Shown here one piece after another: positions 52,280-61,199 of a DNA stretch of 64,000 nucleotides (position 1 is its first letter; each line of letters starts with the position of its first letter). The DNA comes from Streptomyces sp. NRRL F-525 (GTDB lineage Bacteria; Actinomycetota; Actinomycetes; Streptomycetales; Streptomycetaceae). The notes under the pieces are model-generated. The model worked only from the letters and a program-made list of their open reading frames with translations. It was not told the DNA's origin and did no database searches. Location of the stretch: the NCBI RefSeq assembly GCF_000716605.1, contig NZ_JNXE01000003.1, positions 378,187-442,186 of the forward strand, in the 5' to 3' direction. A program made the translations under genes and the position numbers.

Positions 52280-53953
52280 ATGCGGCTGCGCGCACTTCTG
52301 GACACCGATGCGCTGGGGCTGCGGCTGCTCGGCGGCGCGGACGAGCTGGACCGCACGGTCCGCGGGGTGATGACCACCGACCTGCGCGACCCCAGCCGCT
52401 ACCTCTCGGGCGGCGAGCTGGTCCTGACCGGCCTGGCCTGGCGCCGGAACGCGGCCGACACCGAGCCGTTCGTACGGCTCCTGGTCTCCGCCGGGGTGGC
52501 CGCGATGGCCGCCGGCGAGGCCGAGCTGGGCGCGATCCCGGACGACCTCATAGCCGCCTGCGCCCGGCACCGGCTGCCGCTGTTCGCGGTCAACGAGTCG
52601 GTGGCGTTCGCGACGATCACCGAGCATGTCGTACGGCAGGTGTCGGGTGAGCGGGCCGGTGATCTCGCGGCCGTGGTGGACCGGCACCGGCGGATGATGA
52701 CCTCGGGTCCTGCCGGGGGCGGCCCGGACGTGGTCCTGGATCTGCTCGGCTCGGACCTGGATCTGCGTGCGTGGGTGCTGTCGCCGACCGGGCGGCTGAT
52801 CGCGGGTTCGAAGGTTTCGGGTCCCGCGCTGCCCGTCGACGTGTGCGCGAAGCTGGCCGCCGAGCACCTGGCCGCCGCCCGCACGGGCCGCCGGGGGCCG
52901 CACCGGCTGGCGCTGGGCGGCTCGACGTACTCCCTCTTCCCGATCCGCAGTGGTGGCCGCGCCCCGCAGGGTTCGCGGGACGTGCGCGAGACGGTGCTGT
53001 CGGACTGGCTGCTCGCGGTCGAGGCGGACGCCGGGGACTGGCCGGACGAGCGCCTCGACCTGCTGCAGGGCGTCACGCAGTTGATCGCGGTCGAGCGGGA
53101 CCGGCGGGACGCGGCGCGCACGGTCCGCAGACGGCTCGCGCAGGAGGTCCTGGAGCTGGTGCAGACGGGTGCCGCGCCGGCCGAGATCGCCGCGCGCCTA
53201 CGGGTCGCCGCTCCCGTGCTGCTGCCCGGGCTCGGGGCGGCCCCGCACTGGCAGGTGGTCGTGGCCCGGGTCGAGTGGGAGGGCGCGGACATCGAGGCCG
53301 GCCCCGTCGCGCAGTCGCTCCTGGAGGAGATCCTGGTCGACCCGCTGACGACGGGCCCCGAGCCCTCCGACCGGATCGCCGTGGCCCACTCGGGCGACGA
53401 GGCGATCGCGCTCGTACCGCTGCCCGCGGTGTCGGCGGAGCACGACGGCTCCGAGTCCGGGCTCCACGCGGACGTGCTGCTGGCGGCCGTACGGGATCCG
53501 CTGTCGGCCGGGCTCGACGACGACGGGCGGGTCACGCTCGGGGTGAGCGCGGCGGTGCACTCGGCGGAGGGGCTGCGCGGGGCGCTGGAGGAGGCACGGC
53601 ACGCGCGGCGGGTCGCCGCCGCCAGGCCGGGCCGGGTGTGTGCGGCGGGCCATCAGGAGCTGGCCTCGCACGTCCTCCTCCTCCCCTTCGTGCCGGACGA
53701 CGTACGCCGGGCCTTCACCGCGCGCCTGCTCGACCCGCTGCGCGACTACGACCGCCGGCACCGCGCGGAGCTGATTCCGACGCTGGAGGCGTTCCTGGAG
53801 TGCGACGGGTCGTGGACGCGCTGTGCGACCCGGCTGCACCTGCACGTCAACACGTTGCGCTACCGGGTCGGCAGGATCGAGCAGTTGACGAGTCGGGACC
53901 TCTCGCGCCTCGAGGACAAGCTGGATTTCTTCCTGGCACTGCGGATGAGCTGA
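52280..53953 (+). CDS. PucR-family transcriptional regulator (purine catabolism)
   Basis: This 557-residue regulator has the N-terminal PucR domain (RGVMTTDLRDPSRYLSGGEL at about 28-47), a middle GGDEF-like segment and the C-terminal HTH (DGSWTRCATRLHLHVNTLRY followed by RVGRIEQLT). It is divergent from the xanthine dehydrogenase operon and thus a likely regulator of purine uptake and oxidation, as PucR is in Bacillus. ATG 52280 has a weak Shine-Dalgarno. It differs from the other PucR protein of this window at most positions, so the two are not recent duplicates. Confidence 0.9.
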   Translation: MRLRALLDTDALGLRLLGGADELDRTVRGVMTTDLRDPSRYLSGGELVLTGLAWRRNAADTEPFVRLLVSAGVAAMAAGEAELGAIPDDLIAACARHRLPLFAVNESVAFATITEHVVRQVSGERAGDLAAVVDRHRRMMTSGPAGGGPDVVLDLLGSDLDLRAWVLSPTGRLIAGSKVSGPALPVDVCAKLAAEHLAAARTGRRGPHRLALGGSTYSLFPIRSGGRAPQGSRDVRETVLSDWLLAVEADAGDWPDERLDLLQGVTQLIAVERDRRDAARTVRRRLAQEVLELVQTGAAPAEIAARLRVAAPVLLPGLGAAPHWQVVVARVEWEGADIEAGPVAQSLLEEILVDPLTTGPEPSDRIAVAHSGDEAIALVPLPAVSAEHDGSESGLHADVLLAAVRDPLSAGLDDDGRVTLGVSAAVHSAEGLRGALEEARHARRVAAARPGRVCAAGHQELASHVLLLPFVPDDVRRAFTARLLDPLRDYDRRHRAELIPTLEAFLECDGSWTRCATRLHLHVNTLRYRVGRIEQLTSRDLSRLEDKLDFFLALRMS

Positions 53954-54067
53954 CCCGAAGATCCCACGACTTTGTGAATTCTTTCACCCACCCTCTTGGC
54001 CGGGCCCTACGATCCGTGCTGAGATGCCACCACTCAACAGCTCAATGGTGTGCTCGGGGAGGGCAAC

Positions 54068-54850
54068 GTGGCGCATTCCGCCATGTCTGGACACGGAACG
54101 ACCGAAGGTGACGATCCCCTCCAGACCGCGGTGTGGCGGCTGCGCTCGCGGGCCTGCTGGGTCGACGCGGCGGCGCTGCTGCGGCCCGACACCGCGGCAC
54201 CGGCCCTCCAGCGGACCGCGCTGCTCGTGGAGCGGTGTCTCTACACCGAGCAGGGCTGGGAGGATGCCGACGACGCCTTGCGTACGGCGGAGGCACTGGC
54301 CCACAGCGACGACGAGCGGGGCGCGGCGGCCTGTGAACGCGGCTACCTCGCCTACGCGGCCACGCTGCACTCGGTGCGCGACCGGGCCGACGAGGCACGG
54401 GCCGCGCTGGGGCGGGCGGCGGCGCTGATCCCGCCGGACGGCGCGGGGCGCGCACTGCTGGACTTCCGGCGGGGGCTGGTCGCGGAGAACCTGGCCCGCT
54501 CACCGCAGGCCGCGCGGGCCGCGTACCGCCGCGCCCACGCGGCCGCCGTCGACCGGGCCGACCCCCTGCTCCTCTCCTTCACCCACCGCCACCTGGCCGG
54601 ACTCGCCCTGCGCGACGGCGAGTTGGCGGAGGCCCGCCACGGCTTCGCCGAATCCCTGCGCATCCGCGAGGAGTTGGGCTACCTCGTCGGCACGGCCCCG
54701 GCCCTCGCGTCCCTCGCGGACGCGGAAGCCGAGCCGGAGGCGTCCCGGCTGCGCGAGGAGGCGCGACGGCTCTTCCGGCTCCTCGGCGGCGTACCGACGT
54801 GGCTGGCACGGCAGTTGGCGGTGCCCGCGCCGGGGGCTGCCACGGCGTAG
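54068..54850 (+). CDS. helical (TPR-like) repeat protein of unknown function
   Basis: This 260-residue soluble protein consists of Ala/Arg-rich helix pairs with TPR-like spacing, for example ADDALRTAEALAHSDDERGA and ARHGFAESLRIREELGY. No signal peptide, membrane helix or enzyme motif can be seen. GTG 54068 follows GGGGAGGG; GTG 54050 and ATG 54083 are alternatives. It lies downstream of the PucR gene with a 114-base gap and may be co-transcribed. TPR proteins usually scaffold or regulate partners. Confidence 0.72.
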   Translation: MAHSAMSGHGTTEGDDPLQTAVWRLRSRACWVDAAALLRPDTAAPALQRTALLVERCLYTEQGWEDADDALRTAEALAHSDDERGAAACERGYLAYAATLHSVRDRADEARAALGRAAALIPPDGAGRALLDFRRGLVAENLARSPQAARAAYRRAHAAAVDRADPLLLSFTHRHLAGLALRDGELAEARHGFAESLRIREELGYLVGTAPALASLADAEAEPEASRLREEARRLFRLLGGVPTWLARQLAVPAPGAATA

Positions 54851-54851
54851 G

Positions 54852-55121
54852 TCAGGAGCCGTTCGTGCGGTTCTGCACGACGTTCACGACGTGGTGGACG
54901 AACTGCAGGACGGATGACCGGAGTTCGGGGTCGCGGGCCACCAACACCCCTACGGCCACGAGCAGAAGGAAGGACAGTAGGCTGCCGCCGCGGCCGGAGT
55001 GGGTGCGGCGGGCGCCCATCTGGGCGGCGCGCATGCCGTCCTGTGCCGCCTGTCGGGCCGACTGCTCGGCGCCGCGCCGCGCGGCCTGTTGGGCGGCCTG
55101 CTGGCCCGGATTCGGAAACAT
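54852..55121 (-). CDS. small membrane protein
   Basis: This 89-residue protein has an Ala/Gln/Arg-rich N-terminal helix (QQAAQQAARRGAEQSARQAA) and one membrane helix (LLSFLLLVAVGVLVA, about 48-62) followed by a polar tail. ATG 55121 has GGGGGAG at 7-base spacing; the upstream ATG 55148 lacks this. The stop lies next to the convergent stop of the helical-repeat gene. Function is unknown. Similar small proteins are conserved in Streptomyces. Confidence 0.65.
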   Translation of the reverse strand: MFPNPGQQAAQQAARRGAEQSARQAAQDGMRAAQMGARRTHSGRGGSLLSFLLLVAVGVLVARDPELRSSVLQFVHHVVNVVQNRTNGS

Positions 55122-55249
55122 CGGCGTTCTCCCCCGCGGATCGGTCATCCCTTTCCGTGGGGCACGTCACCGACGTCCCGGCGGGTTCCCTTTGCGGACC
55201 ACGGTCGCCTGCCCCGGACCCGCTCGTGACCGGAGTCACATATTCGACG

Positions 55250-56056
55250 TCACGCCGATCCCGCGAAGTGCTCCTGCACCAGGGACCGCACCACGTCCCA
55301 CTCCCCCGCGGCCAACGCGTCGAGGAGCGCGAGGTGTTCGGCCGCGTCCGCGACCAGGTCGGCCCGCCCGCGCGTGACGGGACCGCCGACCAGCGGCCAT
55401 TGGGCGCGGCGGTGCAGGTCCTCGGCGATCTGGACGAGCTGTTCGTTGCCGGCGAGGGCGAGCACCGCGCGGTGGAAGGCCCGGTCGGACTCGGCGTACG
55501 TCGCCCGGCACCCGGAGGACGCGGCGCGGACGCTGCTCTCGGCCAGCGGGCGCAGGTCGGCCCAGCGGGCGGCGGGCACGGTACGGGCGAGTCTGAGCAT
55601 CACCGGCACCTCGATCAGGGCGCGGATCTCGGCCAGTTCGGCGAGTTCGCGGGCACCCCGCTCGATCACCCGGAAGCCCCGGTTCGGTACGACCTCGACG
55701 GCACCCTCGGTGGCGAGCTGCTGCATCGCCTCGCGCACGGGCGTCGCGGAGACGCCGAACCGCTCGCCGAGCGCGGGCGCGGAGTACACCTCGCCCGGGG
55801 TCAGCTCCCCGCCGACGAGCGCGGTGCGCAGCGCGTCCAGTATCTGACCGCGCACGGAGGGCCGCTGGAGGACCTGACGGGGGCGCGGGATCGGCGTCTC
55901 GCTGTGCGTGTGCTCACCGCGCACCGCACCGGTGCCGTCCGCGAGACCCCGGTCCCGGTCCACGTCGGCGGCGCGCTGCTGCGGCGGCACCCGGGAGCCC
56001 CGGGCAGGCGCGTCCGGAACACCCGTCCCGGCGGAGCCCTGCGTGCCCTGCTTCAC
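55250..56056 (-). CDS. GntR/FadR-family transcriptional regulator
   Basis: This 268-residue regulator has the GntR winged HTH at about 55-115 (LRTALVGGELTPGEVYSAPA and FGVSATPVREAMQQLATEG), followed by an FCD ligand domain with ALIEVPVMLRLA and ESDRAFHRAVLALAGN. The FCD domain usually binds a metal and a carboxylate. GTG 56056 has GGAGGA at close spacing; ATG 56092 would add 12 residues. The N-terminal 50 residues are disordered. The target is unknown; it is divergent from the FhuF-like gene. Confidence 0.87.
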   Translation of the reverse strand: MKQGTQGSAGTGVPDAPARGSRVPPQQRAADVDRDRGLADGTGAVRGEHTHSETPIPRPRQVLQRPSVRGQILDALRTALVGGELTPGEVYSAPALGERFGVSATPVREAMQQLATEGAVEVVPNRGFRVIERGARELAELAEIRALIEVPVMLRLARTVPAARWADLRPLAESSVRAASSGCRATYAESDRAFHRAVLALAGNEQLVQIAEDLHRRAQWPLVGGPVTRGRADLVADAAEHLALLDALAAGEWDVVRSLVQEHFAGSA

Positions 56057-56168
56057 GGGTCCTCCTCCGGACGTGTCGGTACTTGGGGTCATTACGGCGT
56101 CTTGTTACTCGTCCGTCAAGCACCTTAGGCGCAGATCGGACTAGTTCAAATCCCGAGGCAGTTGGGTA

Positions 56169-56183
56169 AGGTAAGCCTTACCT
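56169..56183. promoter_or_regulatory. DtxR/IdeR-type iron box
   Basis: AGGTAAG and CTTACCT pair perfectly around one C, inside GGGTAAGGTAAGCCTTACCT. This matches the iron-box pattern (TTAGGTTAGGCTAACCTAA) recognised by DmdR1/IdeR. It lies 30 bases before the FhuF-like gene and would repress it when iron is sufficient. Confidence 0.75.
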
Positions 56184-56213
56184 CTAAACCAACGGCGAAT
56201 CGGTGGTCCCGGC

Positions 56214-57062
56214 ATGCCCCTGCCCTCTTCGGCCGTAGCGGACTCCTACGCCCGCCTCACCGAGGTCATCCCCGGGCTCGCGATCACCGAACTCACCCCG
56301 GACCAACCGACTCCCACCGGCGGCGGCTGGATCTCCGCGGCCGCGCTCGCGGAGGGCGGCGAAGGCCTGGAGGCGTTCCTGGCCCGGGACGACGCCCAGG
56401 TCCTGCGCGACCACGGCCGCCGGGGCCGCCCGGACGTGATAGCCACCTTCGGCCTGCACCGCTACGCCTGGCCGGTCGTCCTCCTGTTCACCGTCCCCTG
56501 GTTCCTGCACCGCCGCGTCCCCCGCCTCCCTGTGACCCACGTCTCCTACGACCGCACGGCCGAGGGTTTCGACATGGGCCGGCTGGCCGTCCGCACCGAC
56601 TCCTTCGCCTGCCTGCCCGGCGACCCGGCGGCAGGACTGCCCGGCGCCCGGGTGGTCCCGGACGAGGAGGCGCTGCGGGCCGAGGTGCGGGCCGCGGTCG
56701 CCGAGCACATGGAACCCGTCCTGGCCGGCTTCGGCCCGCGGATGCGCCGGCGGGGCCGCGCCCTGTGGGGCATGGCGACCGACGAGGTCGTCGAGGGCAT
56801 CTGGTACGTCGCCGACCTCTTCGGCGAACAGCCGCGCGCCGTAAGGGAGTTGGAGCGGCTGCTGCCGGGCGCGACCAAGCCGTACGTCGGATCGGCCGCG
56901 TTCCGCGAGGTCACCGGGCCCAACGGGGAGGCGCTGTCCACCCGGGACCGGGCGAGCTGCTGCATGTACTACACGCTGGACGCGCTGGACGCCTGCCCGA
57001 CCTGCCCGCGCACCTGCGAGACCGAGCGGGTCACCAAGCTCCTGGCTGCCGCCGCGAGTTGA
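56214..57062 (+). CDS. FhuF-like (2Fe-2S) ferric-siderophore reductase
   Basis: This 282-residue protein ends with the four-Cys pattern CCMYY-x6-ACPTCPRTC, characteristic of the C-terminal [2Fe-2S] site of FhuF-type ferric-siderophore reductases. The central part has DEVVEGIWYVADLFG. Such proteins reduce Fe(III) from imported siderophores in the cytoplasm. The iron box upstream fits that role. ATG 56214 is the only reasonable start. No siderophore transport or synthesis gene is adjacent. Confidence 0.82.
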   Translation: MPLPSSAVADSYARLTEVIPGLAITELTPDQPTPTGGGWISAAALAEGGEGLEAFLARDDAQVLRDHGRRGRPDVIATFGLHRYAWPVVLLFTVPWFLHRRVPRLPVTHVSYDRTAEGFDMGRLAVRTDSFACLPGDPAAGLPGARVVPDEEALRAEVRAAVAEHMEPVLAGFGPRMRRRGRALWGMATDEVVEGIWYVADLFGEQPRAVRELERLLPGATKPYVGSAAFREVTGPNGEALSTRDRASCCMYYTLDALDACPTCPRTCETERVTKLLAAAAS

Positions 57063-57365
57063 GGCACCCTCAGTCACACGCTCCACTCAACGCCCGCTAG
57101 GATCAGCCGCGAACAAGGCGTCCGTCCGGTTACAGGTGCTTCACAACTTCCTCACTTGCCGCAGGAACTTTCCGTGGAACCACCCGTACGGGTAGTCTTA
57201 TTCGAACTCAACTCCCGCCCCTCAAGCGGCAGTTCGAGCAGAAAGCCGTCCTGGGCATCCCCTTGCACCTCCTTGGCGGCCTCTTGCCCCGAAAACGCCT
57301 GAGGGCCGTTGGGATTGGGCCACTATGGCGGGCGTTACGCCCTATCCCAATGCAAGGGACCCCAG
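57063..57365. other. intergenic leader with nested hairpins
   Basis: This 303-base stretch lies in front of the DUF2637 gene. It has a likely -10 (TAGTCTTAT near 57192) and, closer to the gene, TTGGGAT (57309-57315) paired with ATCCCAA (57344-57350). Enclosed in that is GGGCG/CGCCC around TTA (57330-57342). This may be a structured leader or an operator. No open frame fits. Confidence 0.5.
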
Positions 57366-58406
57366 ATGAGACTGACCGACATATCGCTTAACTGGCTGCT
57401 TCCCGGCGCCGTACTGCTCCTGGGCATGCTGGCGGCGGTTGCGGTGCTCGCGCGGAGCAAGCGGTCCGGCGGGGAGCACGCGAAAGACGACTCGTGGGAG
57501 CGCACGGAGGAGCGCCGCAGGCGCAAGGAGGCCATATACGGCATCGCCTCCTACGTCCTTCTGTTCTGCTGTGCGGCGGTCGCCGCGGCACTCTCCTTCC
57601 ACGGACTGGTCGGCTTCGGCCAGGAGAACCTCGGCCTCACCGACGGCTGGGAGTACCTGGTCCCGTTCGGCCTCGACGGCGCGGCCATGTTCTGTTCCGT
57701 CCTCGCGGTCCGCGAGGCCAGCCACGGTGACGCGGCCCTCGGCTCGCGCATACTCGTGTGGACGTTCGCGGCCGCGGCCGCCTGGTTCAACTGGGTGCAC
57801 GCGCCCAGGGGTGTCGACCACGCGGGCGCTCCGCAGTTCTTCTCCGGCATGTCGCTGTCGGCCGCGGTCCTGTTCGACCGCGCGCTGAAGCAGACCCGCC
57901 GGGCCGCGCTGCGCGAGCAGGGTCTGGTGCCGCGTCCGCTGCCGCAGATCCGTATCGTCCGCTGGCTGCGGGCCCCCCGTGAGACCTACAGCGCCTGGTC
58001 GCTGATGCTCCTGGAGAACGTCCGCAGCCTGGACGAGGCGGTCGACGAGGTGCGCGAGGACAAGGCGAAGAAGGAGGAGACCCGACTGCGCCGCCGCGAC
58101 CAGCAGCGGATCGAGCGGGCTCAGCTCAAGGCCATAAGCCGGGGCCAGCGCGGCCTCATCGGCCGGGGCGGCGGCCGCTCGTCGGAACCGCAGGCCCTGG
58201 AGCGCGGTTCCGGACAAGCATCCGCGGAGCCTGCTCTATCGACGCCGGAGCAACTGCCGGTTCGCACGCGTCCCTCACTCCAGCCAGTCCGCGGGGCATC
58301 TGACCCGATAACCGTCGACCTCACCGCCGAGGACGACACGATGGCCCTGCCGCGCCTCGACTCCCTGGAGCGCAAGCTCAAGGACCTGGAGCAGCAGTTC
58401 GGCTGA
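57366..58406 (+). CDS. DUF2637 family membrane protein
   Basis: This 346-residue protein has four or five membrane helices, one at the N-terminus (LNWLLPGAVLLLGMLAAVAVL) and a set at about 58-185 that forms the DUF2637 domain (VPFGLDGAAMFCSVLAVREA, WFNWVHAPRG). The C-terminal 140 residues are a charged, partly coiled-coil cytoplasmic tail (EVREDKAKKEETRLRRRDQQ), ending in LERKLKDLEQQFG. DUF2637 proteins occur in Streptomyces chromosomes and as plasmid spread proteins. AAGGGA lies before ATG 57366. Confidence 0.85.
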   Translation: MRLTDISLNWLLPGAVLLLGMLAAVAVLARSKRSGGEHAKDDSWERTEERRRRKEAIYGIASYVLLFCCAAVAAALSFHGLVGFGQENLGLTDGWEYLVPFGLDGAAMFCSVLAVREASHGDAALGSRILVWTFAAAAAWFNWVHAPRGVDHAGAPQFFSGMSLSAAVLFDRALKQTRRAALREQGLVPRPLPQIRIVRWLRAPRETYSAWSLMLLENVRSLDEAVDEVREDKAKKEETRLRRRDQQRIERAQLKAISRGQRGLIGRGGGRSSEPQALERGSGQASAEPALSTPEQLPVRTRPSLQPVRGASDPITVDLTAEDDTMALPRLDSLERKLKDLEQQFG

Positions 58407-58446
58407 GCCGAGGGCTGAGAACCTGAATCCGGGACCGGGCGACAAT

Positions 58447-58488
58447 CGGGACGGGGGCGGAGTCCGACTGGACGCCGCCCCCGTCCCG
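58447..58488. terminator. bidirectional terminator
   Basis: CGGGACGGGGGCGG (58447-58460) pairs perfectly with 58475-58488, giving a 14-base stem between two convergent genes (DUF2637 and the ATP-binding protein). Confidence 0.85.
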
Positions 58489-58492
58489 TTGC

Positions 58493-58945
58493 TCATGCCG
58501 CGTCCGGATCCAGCTCGAACCAGACGGACTTGCCGACCCCGTGGGCCGACACTCCCCAGGCGTCCGCGAGGGACTGCACCAGGACCAGGCCCCGCCCGTG
58601 CGTACCGTCGTCGGCGTCCGGTACGTGCAGTCGGGGCCTGCGCGCCACGAAGTCCCGTACCTCCACGCGTAGTCCACGGGGTCCGACGGTCGCCGTGAGC
58701 ACGGCGTCGTGGTCGGTGTGGATCAGCGCGTTGGTGACGAGTTCGCTCGTGAGCAGCTCCGCTATCTCCGATCGTCCCGGCCTCCCCCAGTGCCGTAGCA
58801 GTTCACGCAACGCTCTGCGCGCCTCGGGCACCGCCCGCAGGTCCGCGCGTCCGAGTCTGCGCCTCAGTTGAGGCGGCTGCGCCGGTTCCGTGGCGCTGTC
58901 GGCCTTGTCCTCCGCCGCTTTCGCCGAGGAGGCCCCGATCGCCAT
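58493..58945 (-). CDS. ATP-binding protein of the anti-sigma-factor kinase type
   Basis: This 150-residue HATPase_c_2 protein has the N-box SELVTNALIHT, VRDF (G1) and GRGLVLVQSLADAWGV (G2). It belongs to the large Streptomyces family related to SpoIIAB/RsbW, which bind sigma factors or anti-anti-sigma proteins. GAGGGGG lies 7 bases before ATG 58945, which decides the start over ATG 58975 and ATG 58990. The first 30 residues are disordered. The partner is unknown. Confidence 0.85.
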   Translation of the reverse strand: MAIGASSAKAAEDKADSATEPAQPPQLRRRLGRADLRAVPEARRALRELLRHWGRPGRSEIAELLTSELVTNALIHTDHDAVLTATVGPRGLRVEVRDFVARRPRLHVPDADDGTHGRGLVLVQSLADAWGVSAHGVGKSVWFELDPDAA

Positions 58946-59420
58946 GGGACCGCCCCCTCGTGCTTGCCTCTTCATGACCCCCGCCTGCACGCCGGTTTCC
59001 GGTTCCCTCCTGCTCGAACACGTTCACGGGGATCCATGCCCTCGTCGGGAACAGGGCAGTCATGTCGAATCGTCAACGACCGGGTGTTCGGCCATAAACG
59101 CTGCGTGACCGCCGGGGCGGAGGAATCAGGGGGAGTACCGTCCGAAGGGTCGAACGGCCACGGTACGGAGCATGCGGCCCGGGTGGGGCGGCCGGGGCGT
59201 TCCCCTCCGGAGCGGCGTGGCTCCCGGCGGCGGGACCAGACACCCCGTGACGTCCTGACCACCGGCGATCGAACCGACTGCCGATGCGCGGCTGCCGATC
59301 CGGCCGTAGTCCGCGAAGGCGTGGGGCCATTGGTCCCCCCGGACCTCCCCCGAGCCCCACCCTCCGCGAAACTGGCCGGAATCAGCCGTTCGGGAACCGC
59401 CAACAGCCCCTCGGCGGGCC
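58946..59420. other. 475-base intergenic region without a confident gene
   Basis: The stretch separates two minus-strand genes. It holds the leader of the ATP-binding protein and the 3' flank of the secreted-protein gene. Open frames on both strands are Arg/Pro-rich shadows without initiation signals. I see no RNA gene or repeat in it. Confidence 0.45.
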
Positions 59421-59891
59421 CTACTTGCGACCGATGCTCTTCGTGCCGATGTGGATGATCTTGTGAGTCGTGCGGGTCATGTCGACGATCAGCTTGGTGG
59501 TGTCGCCGCCGCCCCACGTCAGCGTGATCGTGGCCTCGGTGTAGTCGGCGGTGCCGTTGTCGGTGACCTTCCACCGCATGGGCGTGTTCTGCGCCTGGAG
59601 GACGCCGTCCGCGTGGTTCTTCGCCTCCCAGGCCTTCAGCTCCTTGAGGTAGGCGGGGGTGAGGTAGTAGCTGCGCAGCTGTGTGGCCAGCTTGCCGCCG
59701 CCGTTGTCCAGGTCGCTCTCGGCGTCGACGTAGGCGCCGTAGAAGTCGGCGATGCGGGTGATGTTGTCGTCCGGCGAACCGCTCACGGTGCGCGGGGCGC
59801 CGGCGGAGGCCTGGGCCGCCACACCCAGCCCGAGGGCGAGGGCGAGACCGGCGGCGAGTGCGGTGCGGCGCGTGGCCTTCTTGCTGTTCAC
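59421..59891 (-). CDS. small secreted protein of unknown function
   Basis: This 156-residue protein starts at GTG 59891 behind GGGGAAAC. It has a Sec signal peptide (basic KKATRRT, hydrophobic ALAAGLALALGLGVAA) with likely cleavage at AQASA near residue 30. The mature part of about 125 residues has no Cys and contains SPDDNITRIADFYGAYVDAE and ATITLTWGGGDTTKLIVD. It resembles secreted actinobacterial proteins with an NTF2-like fold, but that is only a guess. It appears monocistronic. Confidence 0.75.
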   Translation of the reverse strand: MNSKKATRRTALAAGLALALGLGVAAQASAGAPRTVSGSPDDNITRIADFYGAYVDAESDLDNGGGKLATQLRSYYLTPAYLKELKAWEAKNHADGVLQAQNTPMRWKVTDNGTADYTEATITLTWGGGDTTKLIVDMTRTTHKIIHIGTKSIGRK

Positions 59892-60038
59892 GTGTGTTTC
59901 CCCGTTTCGGTTCGGTGCCGTGCTGTGGTCGCACCGAGCTTCGGCGTACGGCGCCGACGACCGCAATGACCGACACCGAACCCGCGACGGTGGAACCGTC
60001 CCACCCCGTCTGACCTCCTGGTATAGGGAGTCCCTGGG

Positions 60039-61199
60039 ATGCCGTCCTGGGACGCGACACGCACGGGAGCAAGGGTGTCGGGCGAGGCCAACGACAAGGA
60101 CGTCGAGGAGTTCGCGGCGCTGCTACGGCGCCTGAAGGCACGCACGGACCGCAGCTACAGCCAGCTGGCCCGCCGCCTGAACATGAACGCCTCGACCCTG
60201 CACCGCTACTGCGTCGGCGAGGCGGTCCCCCTCGACTTCGCCCCCGTCGAACGCTTCGCGGCGCTGTGCGGGGCGACACCGGAGGAGCGGCTGGAGCTGC
60301 ACCGGTACTGGATCCTGGCGGTGGCGGCGAAACAGCGGCGACGGGAGGCGGGGACTCCGGTGGTCGAGGCGCGGACCGAGGAGCCGACCGAGGAGCTGGT
60401 GCCCGCTGCCGACGAACCCCCGATGGCCGCCGTCCGCTCGCCCTGGTACCGCCGGCGGCTCACGCTCACGGCCGCCGCCGTGTGCACGGTGCTCGCGGTG
60501 TGGGGCACCCTGTCGGCGGTGTCCACCCACGACAGGGAGAAGGCCAAGACCGGCGCCACGACCCAGGCCACCCCGTCCGCCCTCCCCGCTCCCCTCACCT
60601 GGACCGCCGACTCCCAGGTCTGGGAGATCGGCTGCGACCACGACTACGTCATCGACAAAGCACCGAAGGACGTGCCGCCTCCCCCGGTCCAGCAGGACGC
60701 CGGGGCCTGGGCGGCGACCCAGCACGCGGTGCACGGCGGGCAGACGAACGTGGAGATCTCGGTGCAGGGCCGGAGCTCAACGGCCGTTGTCCTGGAGGCA
60801 CTTCGGGTCCGGGTCGTCGGCCGCACGGCACCCGCCCCGGGCACCGCGTACTCGATGGCCCAGGGCTGCGGCGGGGACATCACCCCGCGCTACTTCGGCG
60901 TGAACCTGGACGCCCACCGCCCGCTCGTCAAGCCGGAGCCGGGCAGTGACACGGGTAGGACGGTCCCGGTGGCGCATCTGCCGTACCGGGTCTCGGCCAC
61001 GGACCCGGAGGTCCTGCTGGTCAAGGCCCGCACCGGGACCTGCGACTGCCGCTGGTACCTGGAACTGGACTGGTCCTCCCAGGGCCGCACCGGCACCCTC
61101 CGCGTCGACGACCACGGCAAGCCGTTCCGCACCAGCTCGATCAAGGGCCTGCCGCACTACTGGTACTCGTCCAACGGATGGGCGCCCTACGACGGTTAA
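60039..61199 (+). CDS. membrane-anchored HTH protein with an extracytoplasmic domain
   Basis: The frame from ATG 60039 encodes 386 residues; GTG 60075, preceded by GGGAGC, is an equally good start (374 residues). An XRE-type HTH lies near the N-terminus (SQLARRLNMNASTLHRYCVG). One membrane helix follows (about 143-162, RLTLTAAAVCTVLAVWGTLS), then an outer domain of about 200 residues with four to five Cys (EIGCDHDY, GCGGDI, CDCRW). This layout suggests a one-component sensor, but the ligand is unknown. It is convergent and overlapping by 4 bases with the poxB-like gene. Confidence 0.8.
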   Translation: MPSWDATRTGARVSGEANDKDVEEFAALLRRLKARTDRSYSQLARRLNMNASTLHRYCVGEAVPLDFAPVERFAALCGATPEERLELHRYWILAVAAKQRRREAGTPVVEARTEEPTEELVPAADEPPMAAVRSPWYRRRLTLTAAAVCTVLAVWGTLSAVSTHDREKAKTGATTQATPSALPAPLTWTADSQVWEIGCDHDYVIDKAPKDVPPPPVQQDAGAWAATQHAVHGGQTNVEISVQGRSSTAVVLEALRVRVVGRTAPAPGTAYSMAQGCGGDITPRYFGVNLDAHRPLVKPEPGSDTGRTVPVAHLPYRVSATDPEVLLVKARTGTCDCRWYLELDWSSQGRTGTLRVDDHGKPFRTSSIKGLPHYWYSSNGWAPYDG

